From Robertmurraya siralis (lineage in GTDB: Bacteria > Bacillota > Bacilli > Bacillales > Cytobacillaceae): a stretch of DNA of 64,000 nucleotides. The translations under genes were made by a program, and so were the position numbers. Of the stretch, positions 28,502 through 38,002 are shown piece by piece. The stretch lies in the NCBI RefSeq assembly GCF_005502275.1, contig NZ_SWLZ01000020.1, positions 29,055 to 93,054 on the forward strand. Reading direction: 5' to 3'. The notes under the pieces were generated by a model. It ran no database searches, was not told the origin of the DNA, and saw only the letters and a program-made list of their open reading frames with translations. Position 1 is the stretch's first letter. Each line of letters opens with the position of its first letter.

Positions 28502-28678
28502 CTAGCTTGCTTTACGATTTGTTTTTACTTTTTGACCACTGAAAATAAGCTGTTCTTCACGGCCACATTTCCTGCAAATGATCACTGGTATTTGCAGTTC
28601 ATATTCGTCATCCGCTCCATGAAAGGCATCTATTTTGCTTCTTTTCATAACGTCTGCTTGACAGCATTGTGATTTCAA
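28502..28678 (-). CDS. 58-residue four-cysteine (zinc-ribbon-like) protein
   Basis: Starts with TTG, nine bases after AGGAGG; the ATG further in has no ribosome binding site. The sequence has CC near the start (KSQCCQADVMK) and CRKCG later, a 2+2 Cys pattern able to bind one Zn2+ or an Fe-S cluster, and a basic C-terminus (KVKTNRKAS). Not recognised. It lies between the transporter and fumarase genes with a 25-base gap, so it is made from the dicarboxylate operon. Confidence 0.6.
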   Translation of the reverse strand: MKSQCCQADVMKRSKIDAFHGADDEYELQIPVIICRKCGREEQLIFSGQKVKTNRKAS

Positions 28679-28703
28679 CTGAGATCGCCTCCTGACAATC
28701 GGT

Positions 28704-30182
28704 TTACCATAGTCCAAGAATTTTCCACCAAACTCCACCAATCACAGCCCAAATAATGATATGAATAATAGAAATGGCAAAACCGATCGACCACCATTTA
28801 TTTTGCGTTACATAACCGGAACCAAAGAAAACCGGTGCCGGCCCTGAACCATAATGCGTAATACAGCCAAATAAATTGCCAAAGAATCCTAAAATAAGAG
28901 CTGTTAGCATTGGCGGTGCACCCGCAGCCATTGCAACCGCTAAAAAGGCGGCATACATAGCACTGACATGAGCCGTACTGCTAGCAAAAAAATAATGAGA
29001 ATAGAAATAAATAAGTGCTAATGCACCTAATGCCAAGATCCAAGAAAGACCACTTACTGCTCCACTCATCAAGTCGCTAAACCATGGAATCATCCCTAAT
29101 GTATTTAAGTAGGAGGCCATCATCACAAGGGCTGCAAACCAAACCAATGTATCCCATGCGCCCTCTTCTTTTTTAATGTCCTTCCAAGATAAAACGGATG
29201 ATAGCAATAAGACTGATAATCCAATCAACGCTGTCGTTGTTGCATTAATTCCAATGTTTTCACCAAAAATCCATAAGCCTAAAATGAGTAAAAATACGGC
29301 AATCATATTCCACTCAGATTTACGAATAGGTCCCATCTCCTGCAGTTTCTTCGTCGCAATTTCTGCTGCTGCAGGGGTCTCTTTTATCTCTGGTGGATAA
29401 ACCTTGTAGATAAAGTAAGGGACGACAATCAAACTGACGACCCCTGGCACTAATGCGGCAATTGCCCAGCCGGTCCATGTGATTCTAACTCCAGCATCAC
29501 CGGCGAGTGAGGCTGCTAAAGGATTGGCCGCCATCGCTGTTAAAAACATAGCAGAAGTCACCATATTTCCTTGGAAAGCAACTTTTGTGAGGAAGGAACC
29601 AATTTTCCTTTCTGTCCCGTCTTCCACTTTCGAGCCAAATGTTTCTGATAAAGAGCGGATAATCGGAAAGATTATTCCCCCACCACGGGCCGTATTACTT
29701 GGCATCGCGGGTGCTAAAATTAAGTCACTGATTAACAATGAATAAGAAAGCCCTAATGTCTTCTTTCCGAATTTTTTAACAAACATGTAGGCCACACGAT
29801 TCCCCAAGCCTGTTTTAATAAATCCTCTTGAAATAAAGAAGGCGATGACAATCAACCAGATCGTCGTATTTTGAAAGCCACTTAAAGCATCGCCTAACTC
29901 CAACGTTCCTGTTAAAACAACCGCTGTAATCGAGAGAATCGCCACGCCCCCCATCGGCATCGGCTTAATGATGAGCCCGACTATCGTAGCTACGAAAATG
30001 GCAAACAACTGCCACGCCTTTGGATCCAAACCAACAGGTGCCCCGATAAACCAAATTATCGCTCCAACTGCTAACGTAATAAACAACATGAGAAAATTAA
30101 CTTCTTTGCTTGGCTTCTCCTTTGCTTGCCGAATCTTTGAAGGAATTTGAGGCTGAGCTAAATTTCTTACTGCCGCTCCCAT
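28704..30182 (-). CDS. DASS (SLC13) family anion:sodium or antiport carrier for di/tricarboxylates
   Basis: 492-residue polytopic protein with about 12 membrane segments. DASS traits are LILAPAMPSNTARGGG near 150-165 (the SNT motif that binds carboxylate and Na+), and a second SST repeat in FFASSTAHVSAMY, plus GNLFGCITHYGSGPAP. Members carry succinate, fumarate, malate, citrate or tartrate. Chosen ATG follows AGGGAG with 8-base spacing; a GTG nine bases upstream is in frame. First gene of the dicarboxylate operon, behind a Fnr-like site. Confidence 0.9.
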   Translation of the reverse strand: MGAAVRNLAQPQIPSKIRQAKEKPSKEVNFLMLFITLAVGAIIWFIGAPVGLDPKAWQLFAIFVATIVGLIIKPMPMGGVAILSITAVVLTGTLELGDALSGFQNTTIWLIVIAFFISRGFIKTGLGNRVAYMFVKKFGKKTLGLSYSLLISDLILAPAMPSNTARGGGIIFPIIRSLSETFGSKVEDGTERKIGSFLTKVAFQGNMVTSAMFLTAMAANPLAASLAGDAGVRITWTGWAIAALVPGVVSLIVVPYFIYKVYPPEIKETPAAAEIATKKLQEMGPIRKSEWNMIAVFLLILGLWIFGENIGINATTTALIGLSVLLLSSVLSWKDIKKEEGAWDTLVWFAALVMMASYLNTLGMIPWFSDLMSGAVSGLSWILALGALALIYFYSHYFFASSTAHVSAMYAAFLAVAMAAGAPPMLTALILGFFGNLFGCITHYGSGPAPVFFGSGYVTQNKWWSIGFAISIIHIIIWAVIGGVWWKILGLW

Positions 30183-30289
30183 TTTTTTCACTCCCTAAAA
30201 TATTTGTTTTCAAAATGGGCAGAGAGCTGTTAACTCCTGCTTATGTGCATATCTTCACATATAATTTCTTGACCGTGAAATACCGATTT

Positions 30290-30332
30290 TCTATAAACTA
30301 ATAGGTAAAAACTATAAGTGAAATTTTTCACA
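30290..30332 (-). promoter_or_regulatory. Crp/Fnr-type site and -10 of the dicarboxylate operon
   Basis: Minus strand TGTGAAAAATTTCACT (30332-30317) matches TGTGA-N6-TCACA at nine of ten fixed positions. A TATAGA hexamer at 30295-30290 places the site centre at -41.5 if initiation is seven bases downstream, the geometry of activating Fnr sites in Bacillus. About 135 bases before the transporter start. Confidence 0.5.
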
Positions 30333-30340
30333 AAGTTCCT

Positions 30341-30372
30341 TTTTTAAAAACACAATTACAAAAATAATTGTG
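30341..30372 (-). terminator. Terminator of the LysR gene
   Basis: Minus strand CACAATTA TTTTTG TAATTGTG then TTTTTAAAA, starting just after the stop codon. The stem is AT-rich, so the strength is moderate. Confidence 0.5.
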
Positions 30373-30373
30373 A

Positions 30374-31258
30374 TCACTTTGCCACTCGATTGCTTTGATT
30401 GAAATAATCACGAATAAACTCCGCTACCTTTTTATATTCATTCGATAATGTTTTTCCTTTCCTCCAAGCTAGTCCAATATTGATATAAATGCGATTTTGC
30501 AATGGAACAGAAACGATCTCTTGACGGTCCTTCACGTATAGATCCATCAGCAAAGAAAGTCCGAGCCCCTTCGCAACCATTGCCTTGACTGTTTCAACTT
30601 TATCTGATGTAAAAATAATGTTCGGCTTTATCGTAGACGGAAAACAATGCTTTAATAAGGCATCATGATGTACATATTCCTCAGAGAGCATAATGAATTT
30701 CTCATTAACCAGATCACTGCAGCTTAAACTCTTTTTTCGACTTAATTCATGATTTTTTGGCATACATATGACAAGCTGATCCTGAACTAGGGGCAGCATT
30801 TCTAATTTATCGGACTGTTCTGGGAGAATAATAAAGCCCATTTCCAATTCCCCCTTTTCAATCAGCTTTCTAATTGCGACTGACCCCTTTTCAGTGACTG
30901 CAAAATCTATCTTTGAATATTTTTCTTTAAACCCCATAAATACATTCGGAAACATTTGTGCACCGATCATTGGTGGCAGGCCAAAATTCACAACACCATT
31001 ATTTGCATCACTAATTTCTTGTATCGCTTCATCCATGTCGGCTAAGATCTCGACCATTCGAGCGAGAAATTTTTCTCCCTTCAACGTAAGCGAAACGCTC
31101 TTCGTTGTTCTCTCAAGAAGTTTTACCCCTAATTCCCGTTCTAGCTTATGAAGTGAGTTGGAAATGGATGGCTGTGATACATGTAGTGATTCTGCAGCAT
31201 GTGTAAAGCTCTTCAAACGACTTACCTCAACAAAATACTCTAATTGTCTAAGCTCCAT
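30374..31258 (-). CDS. LysR family transcriptional regulator
   Basis: 294 residues. N-terminal winged HTH MELRQLEYFVEVSRLKSFT / AAESLHVSQPSISNSLHKLE, residues 1-60; the rest is a two-lobed effector domain (FGLPPMIGAQMFP, LGLSLLMDLYV). CitR/CcpC/CynR-like grouping is plausible but not decided. It precedes the transporter operon on the same strand, with its own terminator, so it is likely a separate unit acting on the promoter 115 bases downstream. RBS AGGAGGTTAGAAA. Confidence 0.88.
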   Translation of the reverse strand: MELRQLEYFVEVSRLKSFTHAAESLHVSQPSISNSLHKLERELGVKLLERTTKSVSLTLKGEKFLARMVEILADMDEAIQEISDANNGVVNFGLPPMIGAQMFPNVFMGFKEKYSKIDFAVTEKGSVAIRKLIEKGELEMGFIILPEQSDKLEMLPLVQDQLVICMPKNHELSRKKSLSCSDLVNEKFIMLSEEYVHHDALLKHCFPSTIKPNIIFTSDKVETVKAMVAKGLGLSLLMDLYVKDRQEIVSVPLQNRIYINIGLAWRKGKTLSNEYKKVAEFIRDYFNQSNRVAK

Positions 31259-31572
31259 TTTCTAACCTCCTGTTTCCTTTTCTAGTTCCAAAAATTTGTG
31301 AATCCACAACACAATTGTCGAATTCACTGTCATTATATTTGGCTTTGTACAGGCAGATTAGATAGGTAACTTTTGATACTGTTTTGTAATTAATGTAAGT
31401 GGAATCCTGTAACAAAATGTTCATTTACAGCTTGACATTTCATTATTAAGCACATAGGTAAGGTGTTTATAAAGTCTTTCAAAATAAACAAGCACCCGCG
31501 AAACAATGCTTCGCAGGTGCTTTAATAGAACCTCTTTATATAAAGCTGTGCAACAAAAATACATGAGGAAGT
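31259..31572. other. Intergenic with terminator of the PH-like gene
   Basis: On the minus strand AAAGCACCTGCGAA / TTCGCGGGTGCTT form a strong hairpin (31490-31522) followed by GTTTATTTTG; it ends the PH-like gene. The remainder should hold the lysR promoter; no other structure seen. Confidence 0.6.
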
Positions 31573-32022
31573 TTAGCGTGTGTCATTTTCCACCTGTGCA
31601 TGAGGACAGCGTTTTTTTAATTCGGTAATAAATTTTTTTTGCTCCTTCGGGGAAATTTTCACACTACCTAAAATAGCTTTTTTATAAAAAATTTCAATTG
31701 CGTCACGTGATGACAATATTCTATAACCCGTGAGGATTTCTCTTGTCGGGGAAACCTTTGTGATCTCTTCATACGGAATTCTGCTTCTAATTGGTCCGCC
31801 TTTGACCAATAAATAGCCTTGATAGAAAACATATTTAACGGAAAAGGCACACCATAAAATAAAGCCGATCACAATAAAAAAAGTTGAAGTCAATATCATA
31901 ACTACTAAAGGCTCAGTTCCACCTTCTAAAAATAATGGAAAGAATGAAGCCAAACCAACAATGAGCACGACAATCAACATAAAATTCACAAAAAAAGCAT
32001 CTACTTTTGAATGAAAAACCAT
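31573..32022 (-). CDS. Membrane protein with bacterial PH-like domain
   Basis: 149 residues. Two membrane helices (VNFMLIVVLIVGLASFFPLF and MILTSTFFIVIGFILWCAF) then a cytoplasmic domain YVFYQGYLLVKGGPIRSRIPYEEI (shown here in part: LLVKGGPIRSRIPYEEI), SSRDAIEIFY, ISPKEQKKFITEL, which fits the bPH_4 (PF06713) family of short PH-like domains. Function unknown. RBS GGGGGTATAGTGAGCCA. Stands alone between the small 58-residue protein and lysR. Confidence 0.75.
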   Translation of the reverse strand: MVFHSKVDAFFVNFMLIVVLIVGLASFFPLFLEGGTEPLVVMILTSTFFIVIGFILWCAFSVKYVFYQGYLLVKGGPIRSRIPYEEITKVSPTREILTGYRILSSRDAIEIFYKKAILGSVKISPKEQKKFITELKKRCPHAQVENDTR

Positions 32023-32144
32023 TGGCTCACTATACCCCCTTTGTTTTTTATACGAAGGCCTATTGAAAATGTTTCATCGATCATTGCCGATTCAGGGAAG
32101 ATTGCTACGAATAAAAGCTTTTACTTCAAAATTGAACGCCAATA

Positions 32145-32177
32145 AACCAGAAAAGGGCTGTCCATTGTGGACAGCCC
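32145..32177 (-). terminator. Terminator hairpin
   Basis: Arms GGGCTGTCC and GGACAGCCC (9 bp, 5-base loop), followed on the minus strand by TTTTCTGGTTT. It closes the transcript of the 58-residue protein or uvrBA. It abuts the 20-bp-period array. Confidence 0.65.
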
Positions 32178-32200
32178 CCAAACAAAATTAAGTTCTTTTT

Positions 32201-32313
32201 TGGATATCGGTCTTAAATAAAATATTTCGGTCTTTATTCCGTTTTATCGGTTTAAATCAAAATATTTCGGTCTTTATGCAAATATATCGGTCAAAACAGT
32301 CCATATATCGGTC
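32201..32313. repeat. Six-unit TATCGGTC array with 20-bp period
   Basis: Cores CGGT start at 32208, 32228, 32248, 32268, 32288 and 32309, each after an AT-rich TATAT/TATTT/TTTAT. Spacers are AT-rich and themselves partly repeated (CTTTATTCCG, CTTTATGCAA). Related to the arrays at 8531 and 8743. Confidence 0.85.
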
Positions 32314-32355
32314 CAGTCACGATTTTCGTTGACTCGATTATCCAAAGTCAGGCCT

Positions 32356-32532
32356 TTACTGGACGATCCCTTTTTCTTTTAATAGCTTGTAAGCTTCATC
32401 TTCCTGTTCTTCTTTGATTTGATATTCGAGGTTGCCATCAACGAATTTAGCACATCTACCGCCAAATGGCTTAAGCATTGCTTTAATTTCTTTAATATCC
32501 GTCGCTTCTTTTACTGGATAATTAACTTTCAT
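32356..32532 (-). CDS. 58-residue conserved-looking small protein
   Basis: Not recognised. Compact alpha/beta composition (MKVNYPVKEATDIKEIKAML, KPFGGRCAKFVDGNLEYQIK, DEAYKLLKEKGIVQ) without membrane segment. The ATG follows GGGAGGTGATACGG; the longer frame adds three residues including a GTG that would overlap the ribosome binding site. Downstream of uvrA with about 105 bases between, opposite to nothing; same strand. Confidence 0.65.
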   Translation of the reverse strand: MKVNYPVKEATDIKEIKAMLKPFGGRCAKFVDGNLEYQIKEEQEDEAYKLLKEKGIVQ

Positions 32533-32638
32533 CCGTATCACCTCCCAGTTTAACTATAGTAAACTAGACAAGGTAACACAGTGACAAAGATTACAGTACC
32601 GTCATATATTTGTAAGCCGCTTTAGGAAGTTTTGGAAC

Positions 32639-35515
32639 TTAGTTGACAACACTTTCTTCTTTTTTCTGAATGAGTTCGTGCATTCTTTGACGATCCCGTT
32701 CAAGAATAGGTTTTAAATACTTTCCGGTATGGGACTCAGGAGTATCTGCAATTTTTTCTGGAGTTCCGGTTGCAACGATCGTTCCTCCCTTATCTCCTCC
32801 TTCAGGACCTAAGTCAACAAGATAATCTGCTGTCTTGATCACATCTAAATTATGCTCAATGACTAGAACCGTATCCCCGTTTTCAACTAATCGCTGCAGC
32901 ACGACTAACAATCTCGAAATATCGTCAACATGGAGCCCTGTTGTCGGCTCGTCAAGAATATAAAGAGAACGGCCTGTCGAGCGGCGATGAAGTTCAGAAG
33001 CAAGCTTAACCCGCTGTGCCTCTCCACCAGACAATGTTGTAGCCGGTTGTCCCAGCTTAATATAACCTAATCCGACATCATATATCGTTTGCATTTTCCG
33101 TTGGATTTTCGGAATGTTCTCGAAGAATTCCAAAGAATCTTCTACTGTCATTTCCAAAATATCGGATATGCTCTTCCCTTTATATTTCACTTCCAACGTT
33201 TCCCTGTTATAACGTTTCCCATGACAAACCTCGCATGGAACGTATACATCAGGGAGAAAATGCATTTCAATTTTAATAATTCCGTCACCGCGGCAGGCTT
33301 CACAACGACCGCCTTTTACGTTAAAGCTAAAACGACCCTTTTTATATCCGCGCACTTTCGCTTCATTTGTAGCTGCAAACAGATCACGAATATCATCGAA
33401 TACACCTGTATACGTCGCTGGATTTGAGCGAGGAGTTCGGCCGATCGGCGATTGATCGATGTCAATTACTTTATCTAAATGCTCGATCCCTTTAATCTCT
33501 TTATATTGTCCAGGTCTTGTTTTAGCCCGATTGAGCTTTTGCGCCAGTGCTTTATGCAAGATTTCATTTACAAGCGTACTTTTACCTGAACCTGAAACAC
33601 CTGTAACCGCAATGAACATTCCAAGCGGAAACTTGACTCTTACATTTTTCAAATTGTTCTCTTTCGCTCCCTTAATTTCTAGAAAACGGCCATCATCCTT
33701 TTTTCGTTCAATGGGAAGCGGAATGAATTTTTTGCCTGATAAATATTGTCCTGTAAGAGAATATACATCCTCCATCACTTCTTTTGGCGTCCCAGCAGAA
33801 ACAACTTCGCCGCCGTGCACACCTGCACCTGGTCCAATATCAATTAAATAGTCAGCAGCAAGCATCGTATCTTCATCATGCTCAACAACGATAAGAGTAT
33901 TGCCAATGTCACGCATATTTTTCAGCGTTCCAATGAGCCGATCATTATCCCGTTGATGAAGACCGATTGATGGTTCATCTAAAATATAAAGAACACCAGT
34001 TAAACGGGAACCAATTTGAGTTGCCAAGCGAATTCGCTGCGCTTCACCACCTGACAAAGTACCAGCTGCCCGATTAAGCGTTAAATAATCGAGACCGACA
34101 TTGATGAGAAATCCAAGTCTTTCCCGAATTTCACGGAAAATAGCGTTGGCAATTTGCTTCTCTTTTTCTGTTAATGTAATGCCGTCCATTTTGTCATATG
34201 CTTCTCTTATTGAAAGAGAAGTTACATTTGCGATGTTCTCCCCATCAATGAGAACGGCTAAACTTTCCTTCTTAAGGCGTTTGCCCTTACAAGTTGGGCA
34301 AGCCTGCTCCGCCATGTATTTTTCCATCTGTTCACGAATATAGTCGGAGCTTGTTTCTTTATAACGGCGTTCGACATTGCCGATTACACCTTCAAATTGA
34401 ATGTAGTTTTCACGAATTTGACCAAAATCGTTCTCATAACGGAAATAGATTTTATCTGTCTCTGAACCGTAAAGAATCTTTTCAATTTCATGCCCTGGTA
34501 AATTCTTTACAGGTGTATTCATATCGATCCCGTAATGATTGCAAACCGCTTCAAGCAATTGAGGGTAATATTGTGAACTGACTGGTTCCCAAGGTGCGAT
34601 CGCCCCTTGCTTTAATGTAAGATCCCAGTTGGGGATAATCAGTTCTTTATCTACTTCAAGCTTCGAGCCTAAGCCGTCACAATCAGGACAAGCCCCAAAC
34701 GGACTGTTAAAAGAAAACATTCTCGGCTCAAGCTCTCCGATTGAAAAACCGCAATGCGGACAGGCATGATGTTCACTGAACAGAAGTTCTTCTTCCCCAA
34801 TCACATCGATCAGCACCTTGCCATCGCCAAGCTTTAAAGCCGACTCCAACGAATCTGCCAGACGGGAGCTGACCCCTTCTTTGACAACGATGCGGTCAAT
34901 GACCACTTCAATGGAATGCTTTTTATTTTTATCAAGAGAAATTTCTTCGCCAAGATCATACATTTCTCCATCGATGCGAACACGGACATAGCCCTGTTTC
35001 TTAATATCCTCAAGCATCTTGACATGGCTGCCCTTACGACCAGAAACCACTGGTGCAAGAACTTGTATCTTTGTCCGCTCCGGATATTCAAACACCCGAT
35101 CAACCATTTGCTCAATCGTTTGTGAGGTAATTTCGATTCCATGATTTGGACAGGTCGGTCTGCCCACCCTTGCAAATAACAAGCGTAAATAATCGTAGAT
35201 TTCCGTAACTGTTCCAACGGTAGAACGTGGATTGCGACTCGTCGTTTTTTGATCAATTGAAATCGCCGGCGACAATCCTTCAATCGTATCGACATCAGGT
35301 TTATCCATTTGTCCTAAAAATTGTCTCGCATAGGCAGATAATGATTCGACATAGCGACGCTGCCCCTCAGCGTAAATGGTGTCAAAAGCGAGAGAGGACT
35401 TTCCTGAACCAGAAAGTCCTGTCAGTACAACAAGCTTGTCTCTCGGGATCGTGACATCAATGTTTTTTAAATTATGGGCCCGAGCTCCCTTTACAACCAA
35501 TTTCTCCATTGCCAT
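32639..35515 (-). CDS. uvrA: Excinuclease ABC subunit UvrA
   Basis: 958-residue DNA damage sensor of nucleotide excision repair; dimer binds lesions and loads UvrB. Two ABC ATPase modules: Walker [10 protein letters not shown] near 33 and [13 protein letters not shown] near 640, ABC signatures [13 protein letters not shown] and [13 protein letters not shown]. Zinc fingers CPHCGF...CPDCDG and CEACRGDG...CEVCHG. It follows uvrB after seven bases. Ribosome binding site GGAGGG. Full length. Confidence 0.97.
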   Translation of the reverse strand: MAMEKLVVKGARAHNLKNIDVTIPRDKLVVLTGLSGSGKSSLAFDTIYAEGQRRYVESLSAYARQFLGQMDKPDVDTIEGLSPAISIDQKTTSRNPRSTVGTVTEIYDYLRLLFARVGRPTCPNHGIEITSQTIEQMVDRVFEYPERTKIQVLAPVVSGRKGSHVKMLEDIKKQGYVRVRIDGEMYDLGEEISLDKNKKHSIEVVIDRIVVKEGVSSRLADSLESALKLGDGKVLIDVIGEEELLFSEHHACPHCGFSIGELEPRMFSFNSPFGACPDCDGLGSKLEVDKELIIPNWDLTLKQGAIAPWEPVSSQYYPQLLEAVCNHYGIDMNTPVKNLPGHEIEKILYGSETDKIYFRYENDFGQIRENYIQFEGVIGNVERRYKETSSDYIREQMEKYMAEQACPTCKGKRLKKESLAVLIDGENIANVTSLSIREAYDKMDGITLTEKEKQIANAIFREIRERLGFLINVGLDYLTLNRAAGTLSGGEAQRIRLATQIGSRLTGVLYILDEPSIGLHQRDNDRLIGTLKNMRDIGNTLIVVEHDEDTMLAADYLIDIGPGAGVHGGEVVSAGTPKEVMEDVYSLTGQYLSGKKFIPLPIERKKDDGRFLEIKGAKENNLKNVRVKFPLGMFIAVTGVSGSGKSTLVNEILHKALAQKLNRAKTRPGQYKEIKGIEHLDKVIDIDQSPIGRTPRSNPATYTGVFDDIRDLFAATNEAKVRGYKKGRFSFNVKGGRCEACRGDGIIKIEMHFLPDVYVPCEVCHGKRYNRETLEVKYKGKSISDILEMTVEDSLEFFENIPKIQRKMQTIYDVGLGYIKLGQPATTLSGGEAQRVKLASELHRRSTGRSLYILDEPTTGLHVDDISRLLVVLQRLVENGDTVLVIEHNLDVIKTADYLVDLGPEGGDKGGTIVATGTPEKIADTPESHTGKYLKPILERDRQRMHELIQKKEESVVN

Positions 35516-35522
35516 CGTTTCT

Positions 35523-37502
35523 TTATCCCTCCGCTTTTAACTCTAAAATTAAATCACGCAATTCAGCCGCTCTTTCAAAATTGAGGGCCTTTGCCGCTTC
35601 CTTCATTTCCTTTTCCATCTCTTCAAGCACTTTTTCCTTTTCTTTCTTCGTTAAAGAACCAAGCTTTTGCGCCGGTGTGTACTCTTCTGTCTCCTCGGCA
35701 ACAAGCGTCGCTCGAATCGCTTCACGAATATCCTTCTTGATGGTCGTCGGCGTAATACCATGCTTTTTATTATATTCTTCTTGAATGGCACGACGCCGTT
35801 TTGTCTCACTTATTGCCAACTCCATCGAATTCGTGATCCGGTCAGCATACATGATGACATGACCATTCGAATTACGGGCTGCCCGACCAATTGTCTGGAT
35901 GAGCGAGCGCTCCGAACGGAGAAAGCCTTCTTTATCCGCATCCAAAATTGCCACTAGTGAAACCTCAGGAATATCTAATCCTTCACGGAGAAGGTTAATT
36001 CCGACTAAAACATCGAACTTCCCAAGACGAAGCTCACGGATAATCTCAATCCGCTCCAAAGTTTTTACCTCTGAATGCAAGTAATTGACCTTAATGCCAA
36101 TTTCTTTTAAGTAATCCGTTAAATCCTCGGACATCTTCTTCGTTAAAGTCGTGACGAGAACGCGCTCATTGCGCTTAATCCGCTCCTGAATTTCGCCAAT
36201 CAAATCATCAATCTGCCCTTCGATCGGCCTTACATCAATCGTTGGATCAAGCAGACCTGTTGGGCGAATGATTTGTTCGACCATCTCAGGCGTGTGCTCT
36301 ATTTCATACGGACCAGGAGTCGCCGAAATATAAACAATTTGATTAATATGTTGTTCAAATTCTTCAAATCTCAATGGACGGTTGTCCATCGCTGAAGGCA
36401 ATCGGAATCCATGATCGACCAGCACTTGCTTTCGTGCTTGGTCACCATTATACATTCCCCGAACCTGTGGCAGCGTCACATGAGATTCATCAATGACAAT
36501 TAAAAAGTCCTCTGGGAAATAATCGAGAAGTGTATATGGCGTTGAACCGGACGGTCTTAGTGTTAAATGTCTTGAATAGTTTTCAATCCCTGAACAAAAG
36601 CCCATTTCTCTCATCATTTCAAGATCATAACGTGTTCTTTGCTCCAAACGCTGAGCCTCAAGGAGCTTATCGTTTTCTCTTAAGTGCTTTAAACGTTCTT
36701 CCAGCTCTTTTTCAATATTTTCAATCGCTACTCTCATTTTTTCCTCACGGGTCACGAAGTGGGATGCTGGGAAGATAGCAACATGCTCTCTTTCTCCCAT
36801 AATTTCACCAGTTAAAGCATCCACTTCACGAATCCGATCAATTTCGTCACCAAAAAACTCTACTCTTAAGCAATGCTCATCCTTTGAAGCAGGGAAAATC
36901 TCAACCACATCTCCCCTTACGCGAAAGGTACCACGTTGAAAGTTGATGTCGTTACGCTCATATTGTATATCTACTAATCGTCTGAGAAGCTGATTGCGTT
37001 CAATCTCCATTCCTGTTCTTAAAGAAAGAACCATTTCCCGATATTCTTCAGGCGAACCTAAACCATAAATACAGGAAACACTGGCAATGATGATGACATC
37101 TTTCCGCTCAAACAAAGCGGACGTTGCCGAGTGACGAAGCTTATCTATTTCATCATTAATACTTGAATCCTTCTCAATAAATGTATCAGTGGAAGGAACA
37201 TATGCCTCTGGCTGATAATAGTCATAATAGCTGACAAAGTATTCAACCGCATTATTGGGAAAAAAGTCTTTAAACTCACTATAAAGCTGTCCTGCCAACG
37301 TTTTATTATGAGCGATGACAAGGGTCGGCTTATTCACTTCCTTAATGACATTGGAAATCGTAAATGTCTTCCCGGTTCCTGTAGCTCCAAGCAAAGTCTG
37401 ATGCTTCTTCCCCGTCTTTATTCCCTCAACAATTTTTCGTATAGCCTCTGGCTGATCCCCTTGAGGTGAATATTTCGAAACCAATTCAAACTGATCCTTC
37501 AC
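35523..37502 (-). CDS. uvrB: Excinuclease ABC subunit UvrB
   Basis: 659-residue helicase-like subunit that verifies damage and recruits UvrC. Walker [13 protein letters not shown], beta-hairpin region [14 protein letters not shown], helicase motifs DESHVTLPQ and QTIGRAARN, and the C-terminal UVR coiled coil ([19 protein letters not shown]) that binds UvrC. Start taken at GTG seven bases after AAGGAGG; the track frame begins 13 codons upstream without support. In B. subtilis csbA is next upstream; here an arginine island intervenes. Confidence 0.97.
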   Translation of the reverse strand: MKDQFELVSKYSPQGDQPEAIRKIVEGIKTGKKHQTLLGATGTGKTFTISNVIKEVNKPTLVIAHNKTLAGQLYSEFKDFFPNNAVEYFVSYYDYYQPEAYVPSTDTFIEKDSSINDEIDKLRHSATSALFERKDVIIIASVSCIYGLGSPEEYREMVLSLRTGMEIERNQLLRRLVDIQYERNDINFQRGTFRVRGDVVEIFPASKDEHCLRVEFFGDEIDRIREVDALTGEIMGEREHVAIFPASHFVTREEKMRVAIENIEKELEERLKHLRENDKLLEAQRLEQRTRYDLEMMREMGFCSGIENYSRHLTLRPSGSTPYTLLDYFPEDFLIVIDESHVTLPQVRGMYNGDQARKQVLVDHGFRLPSAMDNRPLRFEEFEQHINQIVYISATPGPYEIEHTPEMVEQIIRPTGLLDPTIDVRPIEGQIDDLIGEIQERIKRNERVLVTTLTKKMSEDLTDYLKEIGIKVNYLHSEVKTLERIEIIRELRLGKFDVLVGINLLREGLDIPEVSLVAILDADKEGFLRSERSLIQTIGRAARNSNGHVIMYADRITNSMELAISETKRRRAIQEEYNKKHGITPTTIKKDIREAIRATLVAEETEEYTPAQKLGSLTKKEKEKVLEEMEKEMKEAAKALNFERAAELRDLILELKAEG

Positions 37503-37699
37503 ACAAAAGCCTCCTTCTCCACTTGAATCCGATGAACTCATATTCTCATTCTACCACAAACAATCAAAAACTAACCAATAATATGCGAACGGATATTCGT
37601 TTTTTTTACTTTTGGAAATAGTTTCATTCAAAATTGGGAGTTTGAAAGAGGACTTTGCCAATTTTGAGTGGGGATTGCAAGTGGTTTGGACGAGTTGTA

Positions 37700-37920
37700 C
37701 GAAAGTGCGAGGGAGGGTTTCGTGTGCTTTCGCGTCGATTACGCGGATCTTGCTTTGTGCGTGTTTTGGCTGGGATTGCGACGGTTTCTTCCTTGTTTGC
37801 GCGTATTCTTCTCAGGATTTCACTGATCTCGTTTTGATTGTGCGCGATCTGTACGAGATTGCACCGATTCCTACTTGTTTGCGCTCCGCTATGATCCAGA
37901 GTCCCAGAGGTTTTGATCCT
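37700..37920. repeat. Degenerate tandem repeat, about 41-bp unit
   Basis: GCG-centred motifs (TTTGCGCG / TTGTGCGC) recur at about 37759, 37799, 37842 and 37881, and less regularly at 37707 and 37732. Between them a stretch like GGATTTCACYGATTTC followed by TWCTTG repeats. The block is visibly richer in GC than its surroundings and is open in two long antiparallel frames, neither with a ribosome binding site. Lies between the uvrB start and the chemoreceptor terminator. Confidence 0.6.
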
Positions 37921-37939
37921 AACCCCCAAGTAACAGCAG

Positions 37940-37986
37940 CGACAAATAAAAGCGACCACGAAATTGCCATTTCCATTGGTCGCTTT
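37940..37986 (-). terminator. Terminator of the arc-linked chemoreceptor gene
   Basis: Arms AAAGCGACCA and TGGTCGCTTT with an 18-base loop, followed on the minus strand by TTATTTGTCG. It starts 17 bases after the stop codon. Confidence 0.65.
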
Positions 37987-38002
37987 CATTCTCATATTCG
38001 CA

